Shown: positions 26,387 through 36,116, counted from the first letter of the stretch. The stretch is DNA of 52,500 nt from an uncultured Methylomonas sp. (GCA_936941155.1 CAKZJE010000119.1:1-52500), one strand, 5' to 3'. Notes: generated from the sequence alone by a model not told the origin. Numbers and translations: made by a program.

Positions 26387-28189
26387 TTATTCTTTATTCA
26401 GCTGCAACACTGCCAAAAACGCTTCTTGCGGAATTTCAATATTTCCGACTTGCTTCATGCGTTTTTTGCCCGCTTTTTGTTTTTCCAATAATTTCTTCTT
26501 CCGGCTAATGTCACCACCATAACATTTTGCTATGACATTTTTGCGTAAAGCTTTTACAGTGGAGCGGGCAATGATTTTTGCACCAATCGCTGCTTGAATT
26601 GCCACTTCATACATTTGCCTTGGAATCAAATCTTTCATTTTTTCCACTAAATCACGCCCGCGATTTTGGCTTAAATCTTTATGCACAATAATCGATAGCG
26701 CGTCGACTTTATCGCCATTGATTAATACGTCTAATTTCACCAAATCCGCTGGGTCAAAACGTAAAAATTCATAATCAAACGACGCATAACCGCGACTGAT
26801 GGATTTTAAACGATCAAAAAAGTCTAAAACCACTTCGCTCAAAGGCAATTCATAATTTAATGAAACTTGGCTGCCGGTGTATTGCATATCTTTTTGTACG
26901 CCGCGCTTTTCGATACACAAGGTAATCACGCCGCCTAAATAGGCTTGCGGAACAAGAATATTCGCGCGAATAATCGGCTCTCTGATTTCTTCAATTGTGC
27001 CAATATCGGGCAATTTTGCCGGATTATCGACCATTAATACTTCGCCGCCGTGCACTTCCACTTCATAAATTACGGTCGGCGCGGTGGTAATCAAATCAAT
27101 ATCGTATTCGCGTTCTAAGCGTTCTTGCACAATTTCCATGTGCAGCATTCCTAAGAATCCACAGCGAAAACCAAAACCTAACGCTTGTGAGGTTTCGGGT
27201 TCAAATTGCAACGCCGCATCGTTCAAACGCAGTTTATTCAAGGCTTCGCGCATGTTTTCGTAACCATCCGCATTGGTTGGATACAATCCTGCAAACACGC
27301 GCGGTTGGACTTTTTCAAATCCCGCTAACGCTTCTGCACACGGGTTATCAGTCAAGGTAATGGTATCGCCAACCGGTGCGCCGAAAATGTCTTTAATTCC
27401 CGCAACCACAAAACCTACTTGTCCTGTTGTAAGCAAGTCTTGTTCCAAACGCTTTGGCGTGAAAATCCCTATTTTTTCTGCCAAAAACGATTTGCCGGTC
27501 GACATAATGGTGATTTTTTGTTTTCTGCGAATGCTGCCATTCATAATTCGCACCAACGACACCACGCCTAAATAGTTGTCGAACCAAGAATCAATAATCA
27601 AAGCTTGCAACGGCGCATCTTCATCACCTGTCGGGCAAGGAATTCCTTCAATCAACTGCTCTAAAACACCTTCTACGCCCAAGCCTGTTTTCGCGCTGAT
27701 TTTTAAAGCATTATCAGCGGGAATGCCAATCACATGCTCAATTTCATTCATTACGCGCTCAGGTTCGGCGGATGGTAAATCAATTTTGTTTAAAACCGGA
27801 ATAACTTCCAAACCCAAATTAATCGCGGTATAGCAATTTGCCACACTTTGCGCTTCCACGCCTTGTGCTGCGTCCACAATCAGCAATGCGCCTTCGCAAG
27901 CGGCAAGCGAGCGGGAAACTTCATAAGAAAAATCGACATGCCCCGGTGTATCAATAAAGTTTAATTGATACGTTTCACCGTTTTTTTCAGATGTGTAATT
28001 TAAAGTGACGCTTTGGGCTTTAATCGTAATGCCGCGTTCTTTTTCTAAGTCCATAGAATCAAGAACTTGCGCTTCCATTTCTCTAGCACTTAAACCACCG
28101 CAGATTTGAATAAAGCGGTCAGCAAGGGTTGATTTTCCATGATCGATATGGGCGATAATGGAAAAGTTTCTAATATGTTTTAAATCCAC
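26387..28189 (-). CDS. lepA: Elongation factor 4 (LepA)
   Basis: Translational GTPase that assists ribosome function or assembly under stress. The G1 motif is in [16 protein letters not shown]3 in DTPGHVDF, and G4 NKID. Family-specific C-terminal domain ends [39 protein letters not shown]. The length of 600 is normal. The start is GTG (28187-28189). It is the first gene of the operon lepA-lepB-DUF4845-rnc-era-Uma2-pdxJ. Confidence 0.97.
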   Translation of the reverse strand: MDLKHIRNFSIIAHIDHGKSTLADRFIQICGGLSAREMEAQVLDSMDLEKERGITIKAQSVTLNYTSEKNGETYQLNFIDTPGHVDFSYEVSRSLAACEGALLIVDAAQGVEAQSVANCYTAINLGLEVIPVLNKIDLPSAEPERVMNEIEHVIGIPADNALKISAKTGLGVEGVLEQLIEGIPCPTGDEDAPLQALIIDSWFDNYLGVVSLVRIMNGSIRRKQKITIMSTGKSFLAEKIGIFTPKRLEQDLLTTGQVGFVVAGIKDIFGAPVGDTITLTDNPCAEALAGFEKVQPRVFAGLYPTNADGYENMREALNKLRLNDAALQFEPETSQALGFGFRCGFLGMLHMEIVQERLEREYDIDLITTAPTVIYEVEVHGGEVLMVDNPAKLPDIGTIEEIREPIIRANILVPQAYLGGVITLCIEKRGVQKDMQYTGSQVSLNYELPLSEVVLDFFDRLKSISRGYASFDYEFLRFDPADLVKLDVLINGDKVDALSIIVHKDLSQNRGRDLVEKMKDLIPRQMYEVAIQAAIGAKIIARSTVKALRKNVIAKCYGGDISRKKKLLEKQKAGKKRMKQVGNIEIPQEAFLAVLQLNKE

Positions 28190-28433
28190 TGTATTTTCAA
28201 TTAGTTATAATGTTAAAAGTTTTTGCGCGAGGTAATGACTTAAGGCGAAAACTGAATGCGGTCATTTCGGCATTTTTTGATTCGTATTTGATAAGCCGGT
28301 TATTGTATCAGAAATTGCTTTTACTAAGGATAACCGCGAAGCTTTCCGTTTGAGAAACTGTGCAATTTCTTTATAAACCGCATCCATTCAGAAACAGATA
28401 GTTTTTTAAAATGGTTAGATGCTATGTAAACGT

Positions 28434-28461
28434 GTAGAGACGCAAAATATTGCGTCTCTAC
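28434..28461. repeat. Palindromic repeat, family A copy 2
   Basis: Perfect inverted repeat: GTAGAGACGCAA, loop AATA, TTGCGTCTCTAC. Arms identical to copy 1 at 7916-7942. Confidence 0.88.
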
Positions 28462-28519
28462 GGTTCAACAAAAAACTACGTTTCTCAAATTAGATGAGGT
28501 TTATGTAGCTTAAAAATTC

Positions 28520-28562
28520 AATTCAGAAAATTAGGATTCGGTCAAAAATAATTTTCTGAATT
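28520..28562 (-). terminator. Hairpin downstream of the TPR-sulfotransferase gene
   Basis: AATTCAGAAAATTA (28520-28533) and TAATTTTCTGAATT (28549-28562) form a perfect 14-base stem with a 15-base loop, about 80 bases after the stop of the minus-strand gene at 28641. Role as terminator is inferred. Confidence 0.5.
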
Positions 28563-28640
28563 TTTATGATGACTTCTGTAGAGGCAATTTTAATCGCTCA
28601 GGGCGAATGAATTCGCCCCAACATTCATTTTTAATGCAAC

Positions 28641-31205
28641 CTAAGCCATTTGCCAAAAATCATCATGTGTTGATTGCAATATTTTCAAGTTTTTCGCTTT
28701 TTTATCAGCGGCTTGCGCTTCTGTTTTCATGCCTAACGCCGCATAAATCGCACCCAAGTTTTGATACCAATTGGCATGATGTGAATGCAGCGCAATCGAT
28801 TTTTTCACTAAATTTAGAGCTGTTTCTAATTGTTTTTGTTGATAAAAACTAATTCCCAGCATGTGCAAAGCGGAAGCGTGATGTGGATTATGGGTTAAAA
28901 TCGCTTGAAAAACTTCTGCCGCTTGCACAGATTTGTTTTCCCGCAAATACGCCATGCCTTGAAAAAAATAACCCGCCGGTAAATTTTCAATGATTGTTTC
29001 TGTTTCATCATTTTCGATAGGTGCGTTTAACACAGCTTCTAAAGGCTGCAAAAAATCCTGATAACGCCGCCATTTTTCAGTTGAGGTGCTATAAATAGGT
29101 TGCCGAACTTGCCAAACGCTGGCTGTTTTCACCGCTCGCTCCAAATTTTGATAATTCAAAACCGCATCTGTCCATTCCAATTGCAGATAAGCCAAAATTT
29201 TTCGCGCTGCACTTTCAGTATCCGCGACCACATCTTCATAACGAATCGTCAAAACAGGTTTTGCTAACACATGATCCCAATGCTGCATCAAGGCTTGATA
29301 ATCGCGTAATTGCAATCCAATATCAGCTAAATCATAAGCAAAACCCATCCCGCCAAACTTGGCTTGATAATCTACAAAGTAATTGGAAACTGCGACATCA
29401 CGCGGTTCGCGTAGCACATGAATTATCGGCGCGTTTGGAAATAACAACCGAATCAACCCAATATGTTCAAAGTTATGCGGCAATTTATCGACAATATGTT
29501 TCGCATTCGGCGCGTATTGGCGCAGTTCTGCAAGCACTTCATTGGCAAAATACTGAGCTTGGTCGATAGTTAAGTCGCGGACACAGTCAGGATAATGCAA
29601 ACTTGAACCCAAATGGCGTTCCCAAGCATTAAGTTTTTGAATAACATTCGATAAAATCGCAATTTCACCTGCGACGAAAATCTCAGGATGCCCGCCTAAA
29701 ATTTGTTCCACTAACGTTGTGCCAGAACGCGGCATTCCTAGCACAAAAGTCGGCAACTCAGACGGATTGCCATAATCAGCCGTTTGCTGAAAAAAAGGTT
29801 GATTAAACGTGTGGCGAATCGCTGAACAATGTTGCGTATGTTGTTTTGCATCGTAGGGGAGAAATTTTCGGCTAGCCGCATTCGCTTCATTGGCAAAATG
29901 AAAGGCTTTGTCATACTCTTTTCGATGCTCATACGCCGCTGCTAAATCGAATAATAAACTGCTGGAAACCGCGCCCTGCAAGCTGGGGATGTATGCCATT
30001 GTTTCGATTTTTGCCAAAACTTCCACATCATCAGGAAAACGCCGAGCATTGATTAATGCGCCATAACCTGCGACAGGATGGCGTGCGGTTATATTTTCAA
30101 ACAGCGCAATCGCTTCATCAATTCGTCCCCATTGCAGCAATAAATGTCCTAAACCTAAGCTTGCCGGCACATAATCGGGAACGTGTTGCAAGGCTTGTTG
30201 ATAATAGTCCTCTGCTTTTGCTTCTTCTGTAGTAACGCTCGCCATAGCGACTAAGGCTTCGGCGCGAGCAATGCCTGTTTCTTGTTCAGTCAAAACAATC
30301 GCTTTTTCTGCGGCTAAACGTGCGCCGTTTTCATCAAAATGTTTTTGACCGAGTTGCGCGAGTTGTGACCAAAGTGAGGCGTTTTCCGGTTCTAATTTGA
30401 TGGCGGCTTGCATATAACGCACCACTTCGCCATACCGTCCTTGCACCCGCGCAAGGGCGGCAAGTTGGGTGAATAATTCCACATCTTCGGGGTATTTTTT
30501 TAAGGCATTGCGTAATGAATGCGCGGCTTGGTCGTGTTTGTCTTGGGCAGCAAGAATTAACGCTAATAATTTCACCGCTTTGAGTTCTGTAACGCCTGCT
30601 TCCAACGCTTGTTGAACCGCGCTTTCTGCTTTTTCCCACAGATTTAAGGCGATATAGCTGTCAACCGCCACATAAAGCCATTGTTCTAAATGCGCTGCGC
30701 CTAAGGTTTGTGCGTTTTCAACGTGAGTGAGTGCGGTTTCGTTTTCACCTAAAAACAACGCACAGCGGGCAATATTGATATGTAAAGCGGCGTGTTGTGT
30801 TATGGGAGAATGGGTGAGTGCCGTTTGTAAATCGGTTTGTGCATCAGAAAAACGCCCTAATTGCATGAAAACTAAGCCGCGCCGTGTTTGGGCTAAATAG
30901 AATTTTGGATTGAGTTGCAAAGCGTGTTCTAGTTTTTGCAAGGCTAAAACCGGTTCTTTGAGTAATAAATGAATTGCGGCAATGTCGGTTAATGTTTCGG
31001 CAGAAAGATTTTGAGAATTCGGTGAAATTTTCTCAAGACATTCGCGCCCTTGTTCAAAATTTTGTTGTTGGCAATGCAACGTGCCGAGTAATGCTAATAA
31101 TGCAGGGTTATTCGGTTCAGCGGCTAAGGTTTTTTCAGATAAAGTAATTGCTTCGGTTAATAAGCCGCGTTGTTGTAAGGCACGAATATCATTGAGAAAA
31201 GACAT
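28641..31205 (-). CDS. TPR - sulfotransferase - TPR protein
   Basis: About 854 residues. Tetratricopeptide repeats fill the N-terminal ~450 residues. A sulfotransferase domain follows: the PAPS 5'-phosphosulfate loop FVLGMPRSGTTLVEQILGGHP is near residue 490, VDKLPHNF follows, and the 3'-phosphate motif is REPRDVAVSNYF. Further TPRs end the protein (LHMLGISFYQQKQLETALNLV ... WYQNLGAIYAALG). No signal peptide, so it is cytoplasmic. I use the ATG at 31205, which has GGAG six bases upstream; an in-frame ATG at 31217 lies over that site. It follows a frameshifted RTX gene on the same strand, suggesting it modifies or handles a surface product, but the acceptor is unknown. Confidence 0.87.
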   Translation of the reverse strand: MSFLNDIRALQQRGLLTEAITLSEKTLAAEPNNPALLALLGTLHCQQQNFEQGRECLEKISPNSQNLSAETLTDIAAIHLLLKEPVLALQKLEHALQLNPKFYLAQTRRGLVFMQLGRFSDAQTDLQTALTHSPITQHAALHINIARCALFLGENETALTHVENAQTLGAAHLEQWLYVAVDSYIALNLWEKAESAVQQALEAGVTELKAVKLLALILAAQDKHDQAAHSLRNALKKYPEDVELFTQLAALARVQGRYGEVVRYMQAAIKLEPENASLWSQLAQLGQKHFDENGARLAAEKAIVLTEQETGIARAEALVAMASVTTEEAKAEDYYQQALQHVPDYVPASLGLGHLLLQWGRIDEAIALFENITARHPVAGYGALINARRFPDDVEVLAKIETMAYIPSLQGAVSSSLLFDLAAAYEHRKEYDKAFHFANEANAASRKFLPYDAKQHTQHCSAIRHTFNQPFFQQTADYGNPSELPTFVLGMPRSGTTLVEQILGGHPEIFVAGEIAILSNVIQKLNAWERHLGSSLHYPDCVRDLTIDQAQYFANEVLAELRQYAPNAKHIVDKLPHNFEHIGLIRLLFPNAPIIHVLREPRDVAVSNYFVDYQAKFGGMGFAYDLADIGLQLRDYQALMQHWDHVLAKPVLTIRYEDVVADTESAARKILAYLQLEWTDAVLNYQNLERAVKTASVWQVRQPIYSTSTEKWRRYQDFLQPLEAVLNAPIENDETETIIENLPAGYFFQGMAYLRENKSVQAAEVFQAILTHNPHHASALHMLGISFYQQKQLETALNLVKKSIALHSHHANWYQNLGAIYAALGMKTEAQAADKKAKNLKILQSTHDDFWQMA

Positions 31206-31233
31206 AGTAAACTCCATACGAGAGGCATAAAAA

Positions 31234-31266
31234 AAACCTTTCAGGTTTTAAAAACCTGAAAGGTTT
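31234..31266. repeat. Hairpin repeat, family D copy 1
   Basis: Perfect 15-base arms, AAACCTTTCAGGTTT and AAACCTGAAAGGTTT, around TAA, between the RTX gene stop and the TPR-sulfotransferase start. Preceded by an A run (T run on the minus strand), so it may terminate the RTX transcript. Copies: 34443-34475 and 46451-46483. Confidence 0.8.
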
Positions 31267-31284
31267 GACGTGCAAAAAAGCTGT

Positions 31285-33110
31285 TTATACAAACACAATC
31301 TGACTATCGGATAATCCCGAAGGGAGACCTACGAGTTGAATCACACCTTGCGCATTGTGCGTTGTGACTACAATTGAGCCATCAGTTGCTGTTGTATACT
31401 GCCTTGTCACATTACTTGACACCAAGTTTGCCGCAGTTGCACCGGTTGCCCAAGCTACCCTGTCATATTTGTAATTTTGTAATGCAGACATATCCGGGTA
31501 ACTTGGACTGATATGCGTTGTTGAAGTGAATTCATAAATGTAATAACTTCTATCAGGTGTATAAAAATTAGCTGTAGTATTCAATCCACCATCATTAGTA
31601 GCAATAATCAATTTATCATTCGCGCCAAAGCCAGTCAGGTCGATTTGCCCTATGCCAACATCGCTATAAAGTCCTGCGTCAAAGTCGATCAAAATTGTGT
31701 CGTTCCCCGAAGTTAAAAAACTACCGACATTAGCGGCTGTTTCTGCATCGTGGACAACGTGAGTTGCTGTATAAAGATTCGCTACACTTGCTGTACTTAC
31801 GTTTAAGGTTGCGCCATCCTTTTGAAATACTTCAAAATCACCGTTAGACCCTGTATCGAGCCAGCCTTCATCAATATTCAGCCTGTTTACACCTGCCATA
31901 TCAACATTTAATGCGCCGTTGTCGCTTGTTGCGAGTACATCAGCCGCCGTTAAATTAAGTGTGCCATTACTATCAACCCCAAAATAAATACCTTCAATAT
32001 GTGAAATGGCATTAACACCTAACGTTATTTCTTGATCGACACCTGAAATGGATAAAGCATCCCAACCTGAGCCACCATTGATGGTATCCCCTGCTGTATC
32101 AGCTATTATTAATGAGTCGCTACCTTTGCCGCCTAATAAAACATCAACGCCAGAACCCCCGTCGATGTAATCGTGATTTCCTAAACCACTCAAATAATTA
32201 TCACCTGCTGTGCCAATGATAACATTCGCCAAGCCATTACCTGTTCCTTGATAAGCTCCGTCAAGCAACGTGAGATTTTCTACGTTTGCACTCAATGAAT
32301 AATCTGAATAGGTATAAGCAGTATCTACCCCTTCTTGTGCAAGCTCAGTAATGACATCAGCTGCATTATCTACGACATAAACATCATTACCCGTGCCACC
32401 CAGCATGGCATCGACACCTGCGCCACCGTCTAGGTAATCATCACCTTCCAAACCACTAAGGACGTTATCGCCTGCTGACCCTAAAAGCACATTCGCTAAT
32501 CCGTTACCTGTTCCTTGGATTGCATCACCATATAAAGTAAGATTTTCTAGGTCTGTACCCAATGAGTAATCAATAGAAGTTCCAACAGTGTCAATCCCTT
32601 CATCTACAAACTCAGTAACCACATCACCTGCATCAGTAACGAAGTAGGTATCATTACCTGTGCCGCCTTCTAGGGCATCATCTCCTGCGCCGCCGTCCAG
32701 ATAGTCATCGCCGCCCAAGCCAATCAGAACATTATTTCCTGATGTACCTAAAAGGGTATTTGCTAATTCGTTACCTGTGCCGTTGATAGCTGCACCGATT
32801 AGAGTCAGATTTTCTAAATTTTCTCCTAATGAAAAATCAATAGATGCTTTAACAGTATCGATGCCTTCGTCCAAGTCTTCGATGAGGACATCGCCAAGAT
32901 TATCCACGATATAAATATCATTACCAAGACCTCCAATCAGGCTGTCTGCACCTTTCCCACATCAAGTATGTCATTACCCGTGCCGCCATCTAAGTAATCA
33001 TTACCACCCAACCCCGATATAGTATCATTCCCTCCCCGTCCAAATAATCTGTCCGCAAAAGGAGTACCAATTATTAAATTATCCAGACCGTTGCCTATTT
33101 TTAGTGCCAT
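31285..33110 (-). pseudogene. RTX calcium-binding protein with a -1 frameshift
   Basis: The start is an ATG at 33110 with a strong ribosome site (GAGGTG). The first 57 codons (start MALKIGNGLDNLIIG, with GGNDTISGLGGNDYLDGG nonapeptide repeats) stop at 32937. One base before the pivot, GTGGGAAAGGTGC at about 32950-32960 seems to lack one G; restoring it joins the frame to a 540-codon ORF, for about 608 residues in total. The long part has three tandem 89-residue units (32107-32907), each ending in RTX Gly-Asp motifs, and a C-terminal domain shared with the RTX protein at 34495-35718, ending GLPSGLSDSQIVFV. RTX proteins bind calcium and leave by type I secretion. The defect may be real, programmed or a sequencing error. 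Confidence 0.85.
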
Positions 33111-33589
33111 TTTTCACCTCATAAAAATTATTTTGAAATTGTGTTTAAAAGTTACAGCATAAAAATTGCTGAAACTATCCAGAAGCCTCTTCACTCTCCA
33201 TCACTGAAATGCAAAACAACTTCTGAGAAAAACTATAAATTAAAAAAACAGAAAATAAAAAAATAATATTTAAAATCATTGAGTTGTAAGAAGATAAATA
33301 TGCTAAATTCCGTATTTTTCATGCTTAAATCCGGCAACATCTTTTTGTCATAATTTCATTCATTTGCATAAATAACTTATAAATCAATAGGTTTCTGTAT
33401 TCACTCTAAATGTTAGACAAGGGGGGATTTTATAAATCAATAACTTATCTAAATAAACTGAATAAATAGAGCGATATGACAAAAAACACTCATACGTTCA
33501 AGCTAATTTGCTAAAATTTTACCCAAGCAGCCGCAGAGACTGCGTAAGGCATCCCTCAACACTTTATATTTTTCCAAGGAAGCATGTAG
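33111..33589. other. 479-base AT-rich divergent promoter region
   Basis: Lies between the minus-strand RTX gene and the plus-strand LytTR regulator, so it should hold both promoters. Very AT-rich between 33220 and 33330. The regulator start has GGAAG about eight bases upstream. No gene or clear long inverted repeat was seen. LytTR binding sites would be expected here but were not resolved by eye. Confidence 0.5.
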
Positions 33590-34393
33590 ATGAAAAAATT
33601 GTCCGTTGTTATTGTCGAAAGTAATCCGCGTGAACTTGAGCAGCTAAAAAGTATTTTAGAAATCGGTTATAACGCGGAGGTAATAGACGAAGCAGAAGAT
33701 GCTCAACAAGCCTTAGAGAGAAAAACCACTCTTAGAAACGCGGATGTTATTTTTATCAACATTAAATTAGGAAAAAATAATCGTGCCGGTTTAGATTTAG
33801 CACATCACTTAAATAGCAACTTTGATGACCCTCCCTATATCATTTTTACAAATGATTGCGAAAAGCTTGCAAGAGAATCTATCAAAGAACATCCAGTCGC
33901 TTATTTGATGAAGCCCGTAGAGACTAGCGCATTACTGGAAGCCTTGAATTATGTGAACAAAAAGAAATTAGTTTCCTATCATTTTGCCGATGAACGGATT
34001 GAAATTTCTTATTACGAAAACGAAGAGGACAAAAATGGCAAACGAAAAACAGGAGGATTTAAACCTTCACAAATTGTTTGTGTTAGCAAAAATCAAACAG
34101 TCAATAAAAATGCAATCCCTAACACAGTTCGAATAAGATTAAACAATGGAAAAATATTGCACGGTGTACCAGGAACAGTAAAAACATGGAAAGGAAACTT
34201 ATATCAACCGTATTTTGAACAAATACATAGAAGTCATGTTGTTAATTTAAGCTATGCAAAAAACATAGAAAAACATCCGCATCAAAAAGAATGCTCTGAA
34301 TTACATTTTAAATGCTGGGACGATCCGCTACGCATTGGAGACCGCTATTGTGATGGTTTGGCGGAAAAAATAATAATGTGGAAAGAAGATTAA
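33590..34393 (+). CDS. LytTR-family regulator with a degenerate receiver domain
   Basis: 267 residues. An N-terminal receiver-like domain (1-115) keeps the fold and the conserved Lys (Lys108 in YLMKPVE) and Thr87 of IIFTNDC. However, the phosphoacceptor position is Asn57 (DVIFINIKLG, where DxxFLDIxMP is usual), and the acidic pair at the start is Glu10-Ser11 rather than Asp-Asp. A LytTR DNA-binding domain occupies about 165-262, ending YFEQIHRSHVVNLSYAKNIE. Conventional phosphorylation is therefore unlikely; the protein may act constitutively or respond to another signal. It lies between two RTX genes on the other strand and is a candidate for their control. Confidence 0.85.
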   Translation: MKKLSVVIVESNPRELEQLKSILEIGYNAEVIDEAEDAQQALERKTTLRNADVIFINIKLGKNNRAGLDLAHHLNSNFDDPPYIIFTNDCEKLARESIKEHPVAYLMKPVETSALLEALNYVNKKKLVSYHFADERIEISYYENEEDKNGKRKTGGFKPSQIVCVSKNQTVNKNAIPNTVRIRLNNGKILHGVPGTVKTWKGNLYQPYFEQIHRSHVVNLSYAKNIEKHPHQKECSELHFKCWDDPLRIGDRYCDGLAEKIIMWKED

Positions 34394-34412
34394 TCGGGTA
34401 TAGCGCAAAAGC

Positions 34413-34494
34413 CATAATAAACTCCATACGAAAGGCATAAAAAAACCTGACAGGTCTTTAAGACCTGTCAGGTTTGGACTGGCAAAAAATCCAT
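34413..34494 (-). repeat. Duplicated spacer with vestigial start codon
   Basis: The 82 bases after the RTX stop at 34495 align without gaps to the 82 bases (31203-31284) between the first RTX stop and the TPR-sulfotransferase ATG. Shared parts include TTTATACAAACACAA just inside the gene end, the family D hairpin (34443-34475) and a complement of GGAGTTTATTATG. The ATG at 34413-34415 is preserved but no TPR gene follows, only antisense sequence of the regulator. Confidence 0.8.
34443..34475. repeat. Hairpin repeat, family D copy 2
   Basis: Perfect 15-base arms AAACCTGACAGGTCT and AGACCTGTCAGGTTT around TTA. Compared with copy 1, substitutions fall in pairs that keep the stem, and A-rich flanks suggest a terminator for the RTX gene. 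Confidence 0.82.
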
Positions 34495-35718
34495 TTATAC
34501 AAACACAAAATGGCTATCAGGCAACCCAGCAGGCAAACCAATCAGCGAAATTTGCCCGCTTTTTTTCGAGGTGTTGCGGGTGGTATAACCCACATAAGTA
34601 GAGTAACTTGAAACGTAAGTCACCACTTGACCAGAAGAAGAAAGAGCCGTGTATTTAGTTGTAAGATAAGTGGTATAGCCATCCGCATGTGTCGAGCTAT
34701 TAAAAAACTTAGAACTCAGCAGAGCGTGACTTGCGCCTGTTTGCCAACTCACCTTGTTGGTTCTGGTGATGTGTTGGATAAAATTATTACCATCTGACGA
34801 AGAGGTTTTGCTGGACTCAACAATGTACTTTGCTCTCGTTGTGCCATAATCAGCATTGATACGCCCCCATCCATGATTATACGGCGCAATCACCAGTTTA
34901 TCTTCTAAACCAAAACCTGTCAGGTTGATGCTTGTTATACCTGTATCCGCATACAACTTAGTCCCAAAATCAAGGATAATTTCATCCACACCTGCTGTGA
35001 AAGCACTCGCCACAGCGTTAGCCGATGCCAAATCAGAAATGCTATAGCTGTTGTTGATAATATTGCCTAAACTCGCTGTTGAAACATTCAGTGTTGCCCC
35101 GTCTTTGGTAAACGTTTCATAATCCTGATTAGGACTTGCGCCCGCGTCTGTCCAACCGCTGCCTAAAAACAACTCGTTTTTGCCTTCTGCTTTCAAAAAC
35201 AAAGTGCCTTTGTCGCTAACTGCTAACACATCCGCAGCTGTGAGATTAAGTCTGCCATTGCTATCGGTTGCCAACTGAATAGTATCCACGCCAGAAATAG
35301 TACCCGCACTTAAGTCAATGGTTTGATTTTGACCATAAATTGACAACGTATCATAACCTTTTCCACCGCTAACCATGTCGCCGTTAAAATCACTGAGCAG
35401 TAATACATCATTGCCTCTGCCAGCATCTAGCTTATCAATCCCAACTCCGCCATCCAGTGTATCGCTGCCAATTCCACCGTATAAAGTGTCATTGCCTGCA
35501 TCGCCTGTTAAATAATCCGCGCCACCATAACCGTACAGTACGTCATTGCCATCGCCACCGTACACTGTATCAGCATCCGCCACGCCTAAGCCCGCGTACA
35601 AAATATCATCGCCTCCCATGCCGTTTATGAAATCAGCTCCGCCACTTGCATGAATAGTATCGTTGTTAGCTCCTCCTGTGAGCGTGTTATTTGAAGGATT
35701 GCCATTAATTTTTGCCAT
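34495..35718 (-). CDS. RTX calcium-binding protein
   Basis: 407 residues. The N-terminal 100 residues contain RTX-type nonapeptides (TVYGGDGNDVLYGYGGADYLTGDAGNDTLYGGIGSDTLDGG) that bind calcium. The C-terminal ~280 residues form a domain shared with the frameshifted neighbour: LNLTAADVLA.SD, TKDGATLNVSTAS, INLTGFGLEDKLVIA, and the extreme end GQISLIGLPAGLPDSHFVFV. There is no N-terminal signal peptide, as expected for type I secretion with a C-terminal signal. No catalytic motif was seen, so it may be structural. A type I secretion system is not in this window. Confidence 0.88.
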   Translation of the reverse strand: MAKINGNPSNNTLTGGANNDTIHASGGADFINGMGGDDILYAGLGVADADTVYGGDGNDVLYGYGGADYLTGDAGNDTLYGGIGSDTLDGGVGIDKLDAGRGNDVLLLSDFNGDMVSGGKGYDTLSIYGQNQTIDLSAGTISGVDTIQLATDSNGRLNLTAADVLAVSDKGTLFLKAEGKNELFLGSGWTDAGASPNQDYETFTKDGATLNVSTASLGNIINNSYSISDLASANAVASAFTAGVDEIILDFGTKLYADTGITSINLTGFGLEDKLVIAPYNHGWGRINADYGTTRAKYIVESSKTSSSDGNNFIQHITRTNKVSWQTGASHALLSSKFFNSSTHADGYTTYLTTKYTALSSSGQVVTYVSSYSTYVGYTTRNTSKKSGQISLIGLPAGLPDSHFVFV

Positions 35719-35861
35719 GATTTTTCTCCTGATAAATTTAATTTAGATAAACACATCGAAGCTTAAAGTCTAGCTTTAAAAGCCAATCTGATTTTAATGC
35801 AAAGTCTTGATTAGAAATACATTTATTTTTTCAATAATTTCAATTTTCTAAAAAATTTTTT

Positions 35862-35879
35862 AAGACGACCGGTCGTCTT
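35862..35879. repeat. Palindromic repeat, family B copy 2
   Basis: AAGACGACCGGTCGTCTT with AAAAAATTTTTT before it and GAAAATTTT after it, 238 bases before gloB. The surrounding 398-base gap (35719-36116) holds no other recognised element besides the RTX2 and gloB promoters. Confidence 0.87.
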
Positions 35880-36116
35880 GAAAATTTTCCCGTAACTTCG
35901 TAACTTATCGTTAAGCTGCTGTCTTTTATTTCATGGCAAGCAATAGTTATTCACAGATTTTTTTCGATAATGACAAGTTAAAAGCGCGATGTTTTTTTGC
36001 CTAACATGCAGAATTTGAAACTAAGAACAAGTTTGCAAATTTTGCCGCGTATAAGATTCTTTCTCGCTTAGCAGCCTGTTATACTTAAGACATCGAACTT
36101 ACCAAAACCTGAAAAA

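Larger units (their letters stand above)
28190..28640. other. 451-base gene-free stretch with repeats
   Basis: Holds the lepA promoter region near its left end, a family A palindrome (28434-28461), a 14-base stem hairpin (28520-28562) and a GGGCGAAT/GAATTCGCCC palindrome (28601-28619) related to family C. No ORF with coding features was seen. Confidence 0.6.

Noticed and set aside
28190-28640. Possible tRNA or small RNA gene
   Set aside because: The hairpins belong to dispersed palindromic repeats; no T-loop, anticodon stem or CCA pattern was found.
32107-32907. Regularly spaced repeats as a CRISPR array
   Set aside because: The repeats are 267 bases long, translate to protein units and have no short spacers; they are coding tandem repeats of the RTX gene.
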